A stretch of 11,898 nucleotides of DNA from Bacteroidota bacterium (GTDB lineage: Bacteria; Bacteroidota; Bacteroidia; Chitinophagales; Chitinophagaceae), in contig JAEZCV010000114.1 in NCBI GenBank assembly GCA_023429985.1, positions 1 to 11,898 of the forward strand. Direction: 5' to 3'. Below the pieces are notes generated by a model. That model was not told the origin of the DNA. It ran no database searches and worked only from the letters and a program-made list of their open reading frames with translations. Position 1 is the stretch's first letter, and each line of letters starts with the position of its first letter. The position numbers and the translations under genes are program-made. Shown here piece by piece: positions 1 to 7,043 of the stretch.

Positions 1-78
1 TTGCACGACAACCCTCAGCTGGCCGATGAGATTGAATTGAAGATCCGGGAAAAGATCAAGGAACTGCAGAACGCATAA
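1..78 (+). CDS. recA: Recombinase RecA, C-terminal end (partial)
   Basis: Only the last 25 codons and a TAA stop are in the window; the gene continues off the left edge. The visible peptide contains DNPQLADEIELKIREKIKEL, a charged amphipathic helix like the C-terminal tail of Bacteroidota RecA proteins, where a 'DNP-L-E-KI' pattern is usual. RecA forms the strand-exchange filament on single-stranded DNA and activates the SOS response. A strong intrinsic terminator starts 7 nt after the stop, so this is the end of a transcription unit. The neighbouring uvrB and polA make a repair gene plausible, but 25 residues are little evidence and another protein with a similar helical tail cannot be excluded. 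Confidence 0.6.
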   Translation: MHDNPQLADEIELKIREKIKELQNA

Positions 79-84
79 AATAAT

Positions 85-115
85 AAAAACCCGTTTCGGT
101 GAAAACGGGTTTTTT
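85..115 (+). terminator. Intrinsic terminator after the probable recA
   Basis: CCCGTTT (90-96) pairs with AAACGGG (103-109) around a 6-nt loop. A-tract 85-89 and T-tract 110-114 extend the stem and provide the U-run. It lies 7 nt after the TAA stop. Confidence 0.85.
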
Positions 116-390
116 GGTTCGCGCAAGATCCGGTGTTTTTCGATAGGCAAAAAGATAGGTTCTTCACTTTTTGGACTTATACGAGGCTAGTGGCTTTTTT
201 GATTCTTCACGGTATAGGATGATTATGGAAAATTGGATAAACTTTTCAATGGATTGGTATAACCTCTGTTTCAAATAATCTGCCATATATGTATTACATT
301 AATAACCAACAATTTACAAAAAGTATACATTGATTTTTTCACAGCCCCGTGCCTTTATTCGCTTTTTTTGCCTGAATCCTGATTTTCATT
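116..390. other. Non-coding spacer upstream of uvrB
   Basis: About 275 nt, AT-rich, with no ORF longer than about 20 codons. It must hold the uvrB promoter because a strong terminator closes the upstream unit, but I cannot place one with confidence: no clean TTTG-N19-21-TAnnTTTG pair is visible near 391. An 8-nt direct repeat TTCTTCAC occurs at 160-167 and 203-210. I recognise no LexA-type operator, although the operator sequence in this phylum is not one I can identify by eye. Confidence 0.5.
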
Positions 391-2424
391 ATGTCTTTTA
401 CCCTTCATGCACCATATAAGCCAGCCGGAGACCAGCCTGCCGCCATTGAGCAGCTCACCCGGGGTTTGTTGGAAGGAGAAAAGCACCAGGTTCTATTAGG
501 TGTAACCGGCTCCGGCAAGACGTTTACTGTGGCTAATGTTATTGAGAACATTCAAAGGCCCACACTGGTTCTTACCCATAATAAAACGCTGGTAGCACAG
601 CTTTATGGCGAATTCAGGCAATTCTTCCCAGACAATGCCGTAGAATATTTTGTTTCTTACTACGACTACTATCAGCCCGAGGCTTATATGCCTGTGACGG
701 ATACTTATATTGAAAAGGATCTGAACATTAATGAGGAACTGGACAAACTAAGATTAAGGGCTACAACAAGTTTATTATCCGGTCGCCGCGATATAATTGT
801 GGTTGCCAGTGTCAGCTGCATTTACGGTATGGGAAATCCTACCGATTATGAAAGCGGTATTATAAGAATTGCCCGGGGAGAAAGAATCTCAAGACAGAGT
901 TTCCTCCATGCACTGGTGAACAGCCTGTACAACCGCACAACGCTGGATTTTACTAGAGGAAGTTTCAGGGTAAAGGGCGATACTGTAGATATCAACCTCC
1001 CTTATGTTGATTTTGGATACCGGGTTAGTTTTTTTGGGGATGAGATTGAAGAAATTGAAAGTATTGATATTAAGAACGGGAAACGCATTGGAAAGATGGA
1101 TAATGCAGCTATCTTCCCGGCCAACCTTTATGTTGCTCCGAAGGACATGATACAGAACGTGATGTACGAGATCCAGGATGAAATGCAGGCACAGGTTGAA
1201 TATTTTAAATCTTCGGGAAAATATATTGAAGCCCAGAGACTGAAAGAAAGAGTGGAATACGACCTGGAAATGATTCGTGAACTGGGATACTGTAACGGCA
1301 TAGAAAATTATTCACGCTTCTTCGATCGTCGTAAACCCGGTACAAGACCCTTTTGTTTACTTGATTATTTTCCAAAAGATTTTTTATGTGTTATTGATGA
1401 AAGTCACCAGACAGTTCCCCAGGTAAGTGGCATGTACGGAGGGGACCGCAGCAGGAAGCTTACCCTGGTAGATTTTGGTTTCCGCCTTCCTTCGGCTCTT
1501 GACAACCGTCCGCTGAATTTTCATGAATTTGAGAGCCTGGTTAACCAGGTAATATATGTTAGTGCTACGCCGGGCGACTACGAACTGGAGCAAACGGGCG
1601 GCTTTGTGGTAGAACAGGTAGTAAGGCCAACAGGATTGCTGGAACCTCCCATTGAAGTTCGTCCGAGCCTCAACCAGATAGATGACCTGTTGGATGAAAT
1701 TGATAAAAGAGTTAAAAAAGGGGATCGCGTATTAGTAACCACGCTAACCAAGCGTATGGCAGAGGAGATGGATAAGTACCTGAAGCGGATAGACATCAAA
1801 TCAAAATACATACACAGCGATATAGACGCATTAGAAAGAGTTGAGATCCTCAGGCAGTTAAGATTAGGTGAGATTGATGTACTGGTGGGTGTAAACCTGT
1901 TAAGGGAGGGTCTCGATCTACCCGAAGTTTCGCTGGTGGCGATCCTGGATGCTGACAAAGAAGGGTTTTTAAGAAATGAAAGATCCCTGACCCAAACTGC
2001 AGGCCGGGCGGCAAGAAATGTGGAAGGGCTGGTTATTTTTTATGCAGATTCCATCACCGAAAGTATGCAGAGAACAATAGATGAAACCAACCGCAGGCGC
2101 GAAAAACAGGTAGCATATAATATTGAACATAATATAACTCCTTCCACGGTTAAGAAAAGCATTGAACAGGTTATGGCCCAGACATCCGTACTGGATATTA
2201 AGGGATATGATCCTGAATCGCCTTATGCAGTGGATAGTGTGATTACCAGGGCAGCCGAATCAATTGCAGAATATACAACCATTCCACAGTTGGAGAAGGC
2301 TATTGCAAAAACAAAAAAAGAAATGGAAAAGGCAGCACGCGACCTTGATTTTATGGAAGCTGCCAGGCTGCGTGATGAAATGTTTTCCATGCAAAACAGG
2401 CTGGCTGCCATGAAAACCCCATAA
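391..2424 (+). CDS. uvrB: UvrABC excinuclease subunit B
   Basis: UvrB is the DNA-damage verification subunit of bacterial nucleotide excision repair. UvrA loads it; it opens the duplex by inserting a beta-hairpin, and it then recruits UvrC for dual incision. The 677-residue product has the full family layout. The start MSFTLHAPYKPAGDQP matches UvrB N-termini. Walker A GVTGSGKT is at 37-44, and the damage-probing hairpin begins with YYDYYQPEAY (90-99). The Walker B/DEAD-like box DESH is at 336-339, motif VI QTAGRAAR at 535-542, and a C-terminal UVR domain (UvrC-binding helical hairpin) at about 634-669. Length is normal for the family and nothing is missing. There is no Shine-Dalgarno sequence before the ATG, as is usual in Bacteroidota. 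The gene appears to be monocistronic. Confidence 0.98.
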   Translation: MSFTLHAPYKPAGDQPAAIEQLTRGLLEGEKHQVLLGVTGSGKTFTVANVIENIQRPTLVLTHNKTLVAQLYGEFRQFFPDNAVEYFVSYYDYYQPEAYMPVTDTYIEKDLNINEELDKLRLRATTSLLSGRRDIIVVASVSCIYGMGNPTDYESGIIRIARGERISRQSFLHALVNSLYNRTTLDFTRGSFRVKGDTVDINLPYVDFGYRVSFFGDEIEEIESIDIKNGKRIGKMDNAAIFPANLYVAPKDMIQNVMYEIQDEMQAQVEYFKSSGKYIEAQRLKERVEYDLEMIRELGYCNGIENYSRFFDRRKPGTRPFCLLDYFPKDFLCVIDESHQTVPQVSGMYGGDRSRKLTLVDFGFRLPSALDNRPLNFHEFESLVNQVIYVSATPGDYELEQTGGFVVEQVVRPTGLLEPPIEVRPSLNQIDDLLDEIDKRVKKGDRVLVTTLTKRMAEEMDKYLKRIDIKSKYIHSDIDALERVEILRQLRLGEIDVLVGVNLLREGLDLPEVSLVAILDADKEGFLRNERSLTQTAGRAARNVEGLVIFYADSITESMQRTIDETNRRREKQVAYNIEHNITPSTVKKSIEQVMAQTSVLDIKGYDPESPYAVDSVITRAAESIAEYTTIPQLEKAIAKTKKEMEKAARDLDFMEAARLRDEMFSMQNRLAAMKTP

Positions 2425-2446
2425 CCTGGATTTAATAAGGGTTTTT
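2413..2446 (+). terminator. uvrB: Weak terminator-like hairpin spanning the uvrB stop codon
   Basis: AAAACCC (2413-2419) can pair with GGGTTTT (2439-2445), followed by one more T. The loop is 19 nt and contains the uvrB TAA (2422-2424). The stem is only 7 bp with 3 G-C pairs, so this is a weak candidate. Confidence 0.35.
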
Positions 2447-2532
2447 CAGTACAATTACATGCTGGTTTTTAGTAGAATTACGAGTAAGAGAATGGTATTA
2501 GCCCCCAATTTTTAAAAATACATGCGCTGCAA

Positions 2533-2564
2533 TTTGTTAATCAATATGGCTATTCCCTAATTTG
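2533..2564 (+). promoter_or_regulatory. Putative Bacteroidota-type promoter of the small membrane protein gene
   Basis: TTTG at 2533-2536 is followed after 21 nt by TAATTTG (2558-2564). This resembles the Bacteroidota sigma consensus TTTG / TAnnTTTG, with one spacer base missing in the -7 element. Transcription would start around 2571, giving a leader of about 20 nt before the ATG at 2591. Confidence 0.45.
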
Positions 2565-2590
2565 CACTTCAAACCAAAAATCCAACTCTT

Positions 2591-2827
2591 ATGAAGAAAC
2601 GTCTCTTCAGGGTACTGAACTTCTGTGCCTTAAATGTTCTGTTTTTCGCACTTTACCTGAATTTCATTCACAAAGACAACAATGCTATCACTCCCGTAAA
2701 AGGAAACAGTACATCGCAGTTGCAGAATGGAGCGTCGCTGGTAACAAATCCCGAGCAATATTTACAGAAAGGTCCGCTGAATAATACCGGTAAACTGGCA
2801 AATTATTCCTTACCTGAGCTGAGATAA
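2591..2827 (+). CDS. Small single-pass membrane protein, hypothetical
   Basis: The 78-residue product is not one I recognise. It begins MKKRLFRVLNF, and a hydrophobic stretch at about 5-26 follows the basic N-terminus. This is either an uncleaved signal anchor or a signal peptide; no clear AxA cleavage site is visible. The rest (about 27-78) is polar, rich in Asn, Gln, Ser and Leu, contains no cysteine, and would lie in the periplasm. The gene has its own promoter-like sequence upstream and a good intrinsic terminator 27 nt after the stop, so it looks like an independently transcribed real gene and not a shadow ORF. It sits between uvrB and polA but nothing in it suggests a repair role. Confidence 0.65.
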   Translation: MKKRLFRVLNFCALNVLFFALYLNFIHKDNNAITPVKGNSTSQLQNGASLVTNPEQYLQKGPLNNTGKLANYSLPELR

Positions 2828-2854
2828 TTACTAACCATTAATTCCTGATTTACT

Positions 2855-2878
2855 AACCCTGCACTGCGGGGTTTTTTT
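2855..2878 (+). terminator. Intrinsic terminator between the small membrane protein gene and polA
   Basis: AACCCTGC (2855-2862) pairs with GCGGGGTT (2866-2873), including one G-T wobble, around a 3-nt ACT loop. A run of seven T (2872-2878) follows. It ends only 40 nt before the polA ATG, so polA must start its own transcript within that gap or depend on readthrough. Confidence 0.8.
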
Positions 2879-2883
2879 ATGCC

Positions 2884-2913
2884 TTTCCAAGGATAGCTAT
2901 TTCCATAACTTCG
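2884..2913 (+). promoter_or_regulatory. polA: Possible polA promoter with almost no leader
   Basis: TTTC (2884-2887), an 18-nt spacer and TAACTTCG (2906-2913) approximate TTTG / TAnnTTTG with one mismatch in each element. The predicted start of transcription falls at or within a few bases of the ATG at 2919. It is the best candidate in the 40-nt gap after the terminator. Confidence 0.35.
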
Positions 2914-2918
2914 CCGGC

Positions 2919-5705
2919 ATGGAGAAAAAACTGTTCCTGCTGGATGCCATGGCCCTGATTTTCCGAGCCTATTATGCACTTATTCGCAATCCTCGCATCA
3001 CATCGAAAGGAAAAAATACCAATGCACAATTTGGATTCACCAATACAATTATAGAACTGATCAACAATCAGAAACCCTCTCACATGGCTGTTTGCTTTGA
3101 TACGGCCGAACCTACAGAGCGACACAACGATTTTGCAGATTATAAGGCCAACAGGCAGGAAGCGCCCGAAGACCTTACTGCAGCACTTCCCGATATCAAA
3201 CGTATCATCCGCGCACTAAACATACCGATTATTGAAAGCGATGGCTACGAAGCCGATGATGTTATTGGAACGCTGAGTAAACAGGCTGCCGAAAAAGGAT
3301 ATACAGTTTACATGGTCACGCCCGATAAAGACTATGGCCAGCTGGTAAGTGATAAAATATTTATTTATAAACCAGGCTACCAGGGTGGTGATGTTGAGAT
3401 CATGGGGCCCAGGGAAGTGTGTGAAAAATGGTGTATTGAATCGGTTGACCAGGTAATAGATTTTCTCGGTTTGATGGGCGATGCAGTTGACAATATTCCC
3501 GGCATTGCAGGTGTTGGAGAAAAGACCGCGTGTAAATTGTTAACCGAGTATAAAACACTTGAAAATGTTTTGGCAAATGCTGATAATATTAAAGGCGCCT
3601 TAGGCGCAAAGATACGCGCAGGAAAAGAAAACGCTATCATGTCGAAAAAACTCGCAACCATCATTACATCTGTTCCCGTAGATTTTCACGAAGAAGATTT
3701 TTGTTTGAAAGACTGGAATAAGGAAGCCTTGAAGGAAATACTTTCTGAGCTTGAATTTAAAACCATCATAAAAAGATTGTTGGGAGAAGAAGATGAAAAC
3801 ATAAAGAAAACTGCAGGGGTGCAGGGCGATATGTTTGCTGCAACGGCCGCCGACGCCGAAGTGATATCGGTTGTTCAACCTGCAAAGAATATTCATAATA
3901 CACCCCATAATTATGAGCTGGTGGAAAGCGAAAAGGAATTTGAAATGTTGCTGGAAGAATTGAGTAAGCACAAGGAAATTTCTTTTGATACCGAAACAAC
4001 TGCTATCGATGCCAATGAGGCCGATCTTGTAGGATTAAGTTTTTCAGTGAAACCACATCATGGCTGGTATGTACCTGTGCCCTGCGACGACCGAACAAGG
4101 ACCCTTGAAATTCTACAAAAATTTAAACCCTTATTTGATGATGAAACCAAAACATGGATCGGTCATAATACCAAATACGACCTGCTCATGTTCAAATGGT
4201 ATGGAGTTGAAATAAAAGGAAAGTTGTTTGATACCATGCTTGCACATTACCTGATAGAACCCGATGGTAAGAGCAATATGGACTGGCTGAGTGCACGCTA
4301 CCTGAATTATGAACCCATTCATATTGAAGAATTGATTGGTAAAAAAGGTAAGAGCCAGCTTTGTATGAAGGATATAGATGTTGAAAAAGTGAAAGAATAT
4401 GCTGCTGAAGATGCGGATGTAACACTGCAGTTCAAAAACATTTTTGTTTCAAAGATGAAAGAACTGGATGTTGAAAAACTGTTTGTGAATGTTGAGAATC
4501 CCTTAGTTCCTGTGCTTACCGCCATGGAATTTGAAGGGGTAAAGATTGATGTTGATTTTTTACATGAATATTCCCGCGTGCTTGAAATTGAATCAAGGGT
4601 TCACGAAGAAAAAGTATATGAAGCAGCAGGATGCCGGTTCAATCTTGGCTCTCCCAAACAATTGGGAGAGATATTGTTTGAAAGGTTGAAACTTGATCCG
4701 AAAGCAAAAAAAACCAAAACCGGACAGTATGCAACCGGTGAAGATGTATTAAGAAAGCTTGCAGTTGAACATCCTGTGGCCGATAATATTCTTGCCTATA
4801 GGGAATACACTAAACTTAAATCCACTTATGTTGATTCCTTACCATTGCTGATCAATAAAAAAACCGGAAGGGTGCATACAACTTATGGACAGTCGGTTGC
4901 CGTAACGGGAAGACTGGCCAGCAATAATCCTAACCTGCAAAACATTCCCATTCGAACCGACAGAGGACGCGAGATCAGGAAAGCATTTATTCCACGAAAT
5001 GAAGATCATGTTTTGATAAGTGCAGATTATTCACAGATTGAATTAAGAATTGTGGCAGCATTAAGTGGCGATCCAGTAATGTGCGATGCCTTTCTGCAAC
5101 ATAAAGACGTGCATACTGCCACAGCTTCAAAAGTTTATGGAGTGGAAGAAGAAGCTGTAACCAAAGACATGAGACGCAAAGCCAAAAGTGTAAATTTTGG
5201 TATTATCTATGGACAGGGTGCATTTGGATTATCGGAAAACCTGGGTATCAGCAGAACGGAAGCAAAAACCATTATTGATAATTACAAGAATGAATTTGCA
5301 GGAATTACAAGATACATGGATGATATGATCAACTATTGCAGGGAACATGGTTATGTGCAAACAATAATGGGAAGAAAAAGATGGCTGCGGGATATCAATT
5401 CCTCCAATTTCACCGTAAGAGGATATGCGGAAAGAAATGCCATTAATTCACCCATACAGGGAACTGCCGCCGACATGATCAAGCTTGCAATGGTTAAGAT
5501 TCATTCTACGTTCTTAGAAAGAAAATTCAAATCAAAAATGATATTGCAGGTACATGATGAATTGGTTTTTGATGCAACAAAGGATGAAGTGGAAATTATA
5601 AAACCTGTAATACTTGAATGCATGCAGTCTGCCATGTCGCTTCCCAATGGTGTGCCTGTAATTGCAGAAGTTGGACAGGGAGAAAACTGGCTGGAAGCGC
5701 ATTAG
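2919..5705 (+). CDS. polA: DNA polymerase I
   Basis: Pol I fills gaps after excision repair and removes Okazaki-fragment RNA primers. The 928-residue product has all three domains. The 5'-3' nuclease domain is at about 1-290, with LLDAMALIFRAYYA at the start, the acidic GYEADDVIGTL (109-119), TPDKDYGQL (134-142) and a helix-hairpin-helix around GIAGVGEKTA (195-204). The 3'-5' proofreading domain is at about 330-520, with Exo I D357/E359, Exo II HNTKYD (416-421) and Exo III Y494/D498, so proofreading appears intact, unlike Taq-type enzymes. The polymerase domain is at about 525-928: motif A DYSQIELR (703-710), motif B with K756, F760 and Y764, and motif C HDE (879-881). Phe at 760 is the usual residue disfavouring dideoxynucleotides. 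The length is typical. It has no Shine-Dalgarno sequence. Its TAG stop forms the start of a heptamer repeat array. Confidence 0.98.
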   Translation: MEKKLFLLDAMALIFRAYYALIRNPRITSKGKNTNAQFGFTNTIIELINNQKPSHMAVCFDTAEPTERHNDFADYKANRQEAPEDLTAALPDIKRIIRALNIPIIESDGYEADDVIGTLSKQAAEKGYTVYMVTPDKDYGQLVSDKIFIYKPGYQGGDVEIMGPREVCEKWCIESVDQVIDFLGLMGDAVDNIPGIAGVGEKTACKLLTEYKTLENVLANADNIKGALGAKIRAGKENAIMSKKLATIITSVPVDFHEEDFCLKDWNKEALKEILSELEFKTIIKRLLGEEDENIKKTAGVQGDMFAATAADAEVISVVQPAKNIHNTPHNYELVESEKEFEMLLEELSKHKEISFDTETTAIDANEADLVGLSFSVKPHHGWYVPVPCDDRTRTLEILQKFKPLFDDETKTWIGHNTKYDLLMFKWYGVEIKGKLFDTMLAHYLIEPDGKSNMDWLSARYLNYEPIHIEELIGKKGKSQLCMKDIDVEKVKEYAAEDADVTLQFKNIFVSKMKELDVEKLFVNVENPLVPVLTAMEFEGVKIDVDFLHEYSRVLEIESRVHEEKVYEAAGCRFNLGSPKQLGEILFERLKLDPKAKKTKTGQYATGEDVLRKLAVEHPVADNILAYREYTKLKSTYVDSLPLLINKKTGRVHTTYGQSVAVTGRLASNNPNLQNIPIRTDRGREIRKAFIPRNEDHVLISADYSQIELRIVAALSGDPVMCDAFLQHKDVHTATASKVYGVEEEAVTKDMRRKAKSVNFGIIYGQGAFGLSENLGISRTEAKTIIDNYKNEFAGITRYMDDMINYCREHGYVQTIMGRKRWLRDINSSNFTVRGYAERNAINSPIQGTAADMIKLAMVKIHSTFLERKFKSKMILQVHDELVFDATKDEVEIIKPVILECMQSAMSLPNGVPVIAEVGQGENWLEAH

Positions 5706-5726
5706 TGAGTAGTGAGTAGTGAGTAG
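5703..5726 (+). repeat. Heptamer tandem array (TAGTGAG)x3
   Basis: Three perfect copies of TAGTGAG (5703-5709, 5710-5716, 5717-5723) are followed by a partial TAG (5724-5726). The first three bases of the first copy are the polA stop codon, so TAG recurs in frame with a 7-nt period. Short heptamer arrays of this sort are typical of intergenic spacers; their function is unknown. Confidence 0.9.
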
Positions 5727-5756
5727 GAAAGTTAGCCAAAAACATTCAAATTAGGG

Positions 5757-5786
5757 TTTGGTTTTTTAGTTAAGACTATAATATTC
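5757..5786 (+). promoter_or_regulatory. Possible promoter of the DsbA-family gene
   Basis: TTTG (5757-5760) precedes TATAATATTC (5777-5786) by 16-18 nt. The second element can be read as a sigma70-like TATAAT or as a poor TAnnTTTG. It overlaps the first unit of the second heptamer array. A weak call made on spacing and position only. Confidence 0.3.
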
Positions 5787-5810
5787 ACCATTCACCATTG
5801 ACCATTGACC
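5783..5810 (+). repeat. Heptamer tandem array (ATTCACC)x2 (ATTGACC)x2
   Basis: Four contiguous 7-nt units: ATTCACC at 5783-5789 and 5790-5796, then ATTGACC at 5797-5803 and 5804-5810. The two pairs differ by one C/G change. The array ends 13 nt before the ATG at 5824 and is followed by an A8 run. It is partly complementary to the TAGTGAG array 60 nt upstream. Confidence 0.9.
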
Positions 5811-5823
5811 AAAAAAAATCACC

Positions 5824-6483
5824 ATGTTACTAATCTACTGTTACGATGCATATTGCGGATGGTGTTATGGATTTAGCCCGGTTATTAAAAAACTTGCCGA
5901 TGATTATGCAGGTAAGATTGAGTTTGAAGTGTTGTCGGGAGGAATGATCCCTGAAGAAGATGCAAAACCCATAAAAGCCATTGCACCCTATATTCAAAAT
6001 GCCTATAAAACCGTTGAAGAAAGAACAGGTATAAAGTTTGGCGAGGATTTTCTATGGCATATTAATAATCCCGATCAGAGCGACTGGTATCCATCATCTT
6101 TACTTCCTGCGGTTGCATTAAATGTTTTTAAAGATTATCAGCCCGACCGTGCTGTTTATTTTGCTGCTGATCTTCAATACGCTTTAAACTACGAGGGCCG
6201 CGACCTCACAGACAAAGAAGCTTACAGGCATTTAATGCAGAAATACGATCTTCCTGAAGATGAATTTTTTAATAAACTTCAGGAAGATAACTACAAACAA
6301 AATGCACTTTATGAATTTACGCTGGTGAAACAACTCAGAGTAACAGGATTTCCATGTGTTCTTATGCAAGCCTCCGACACTAAGTTTTACCTGCTGGCTC
6401 AAGGTTATACCGAATATGAAATTTTAAAGGATAGAGTTGATAATGTAATTAAGGAAATTGAATCCGCTAAAAATGGTTCATGA
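5824..6483 (+). CDS. DsbA-family thioredoxin-fold protein, cytoplasmic
   Basis: The 219-residue product begins with a beta strand running straight into a CXXC active site: YDAYCGWCYGF, with C11 and C14. This resembles the COG3531/FrnE-like 'predicted protein-disulfide isomerase' group, where 'D-CSWCYGF' is usual. A helical insertion at about 45-165 and the C-terminal cis-proline loop TGFPCVLM (174-181, cis-Pro expected at P177) complete the DsbA fold. There is no signal peptide, so a cytoplasmic thiol-disulfide or 2-hydroxychromene isomerase-like redox role is more likely than periplasmic folding; the substrate is unknown. Two further cysteines are present, C6 and C178, the latter directly after the cis-proline. 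It lies downstream of polA behind heptamer arrays and overlaps the convergent gene's stop. Confidence 0.88.
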   Translation: MLLIYCYDAYCGWCYGFSPVIKKLADDYAGKIEFEVLSGGMIPEEDAKPIKAIAPYIQNAYKTVEERTGIKFGEDFLWHINNPDQSDWYPSSLLPAVALNVFKDYQPDRAVYFAADLQYALNYEGRDLTDKEAYRHLMQKYDLPEDEFFNKLQEDNYKQNALYEFTLVKQLRVTGFPCVLMQASDTKFYLLAQGYTEYEILKDRVDNVIKEIESAKNGS

Positions 6484-6984
6484 TTTTCTCCTGTACTCCA
6501 GGTCATATTCTGTTTTCCAGGTTTTTCCCTCATCAATGGAAATTTCTGCATGCTGAACCTTGTCATTTTCAAGTTTTGTAAAACGTAATCTCCTGATGGC
6601 AATGGTGTCTTTTGAAAATTGAAAAGGATGGGTAATGAACACCAGCTCTCCGGGCTTAGCTTCTCCCATCAATTAATTTGTGCTTCCGCCTTTATCATCA
6701 ACCCATGTTTGTTGCCATTGTTTTTCCTGCCTGTTATAAGTGTTGAAACTTTTGCCTGAATAAGTATTATTCGTATTGGTGTAGCTTTCAAGAATTACGC
6801 AGCTATCCAGGATCCTTTCAATTTTACTTTCGCCAGCCTTGATACCTGCCACACCAAACACTTCCCAATCACCAATCCAGAAATCCAGTTGCCGGTAATT
6901 TGAATCTGCACTGCAGGGAGTTGCGTTTTGCGAGAATCCTGTAACCGTAAAAGAAACCAGGATTATGATTAGCAGCTTTTCCAT
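6478..6984 (-). pseudogene. Secreted DUF1579-like protein, interrupted by one in-frame stop
   Basis: Read on the minus strand from ATG at 6984, this is one reading frame of 168 codons plus the terminal TGA, broken by a single TAA at 6675-6673 (codon 104). The first part (103 aa) has a signal peptide (hydrophobic core at about 4-16, likely cleaved near GFSQ-NA). After it comes LDFWIGDWEVFG, the hallmark opening of small secreted DUF1579/SRPBCC-like proteins, then GKSFNTYN and WQQTWVDDKGG. The second part (64 codons, through TTG-ATG) continues the same fold pattern, with RRLRFTKLENDKVQHAEIS and DEGKTWKTEYDLEYRRK, matching the usual family ending. No frame change is needed, so one nonsense substitution (or a sequencing error) explains it. 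A TATTCTTG -7-like element lies at 7009-7002. It follows the receptor gene after 59 nt, perhaps in one operon. Biochemical function is unknown. Confidence 0.75.
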
Positions 6985-7043
6985 TTCATTTTATTTTAAG
7001 ACAAGAATAAAATAAATTTAGCGGCTACCATTCATCATAATTC

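Noticed and set aside
219..278. 19-codon ORF in the spacer upstream of uvrB
   Set aside because: Too short, with no promoter, terminator or other coding support.
1578..1958. 126-codon minus-strand ORF
   Set aside because: Shadow of uvrB; Ser-rich composition with no domain.
5703..5810. Possible CRISPR-like or attachment-site structure from the repeats
   Set aside because: Units are 7 nt and directly tandem with no spacers, and no cas or integrase gene is nearby.
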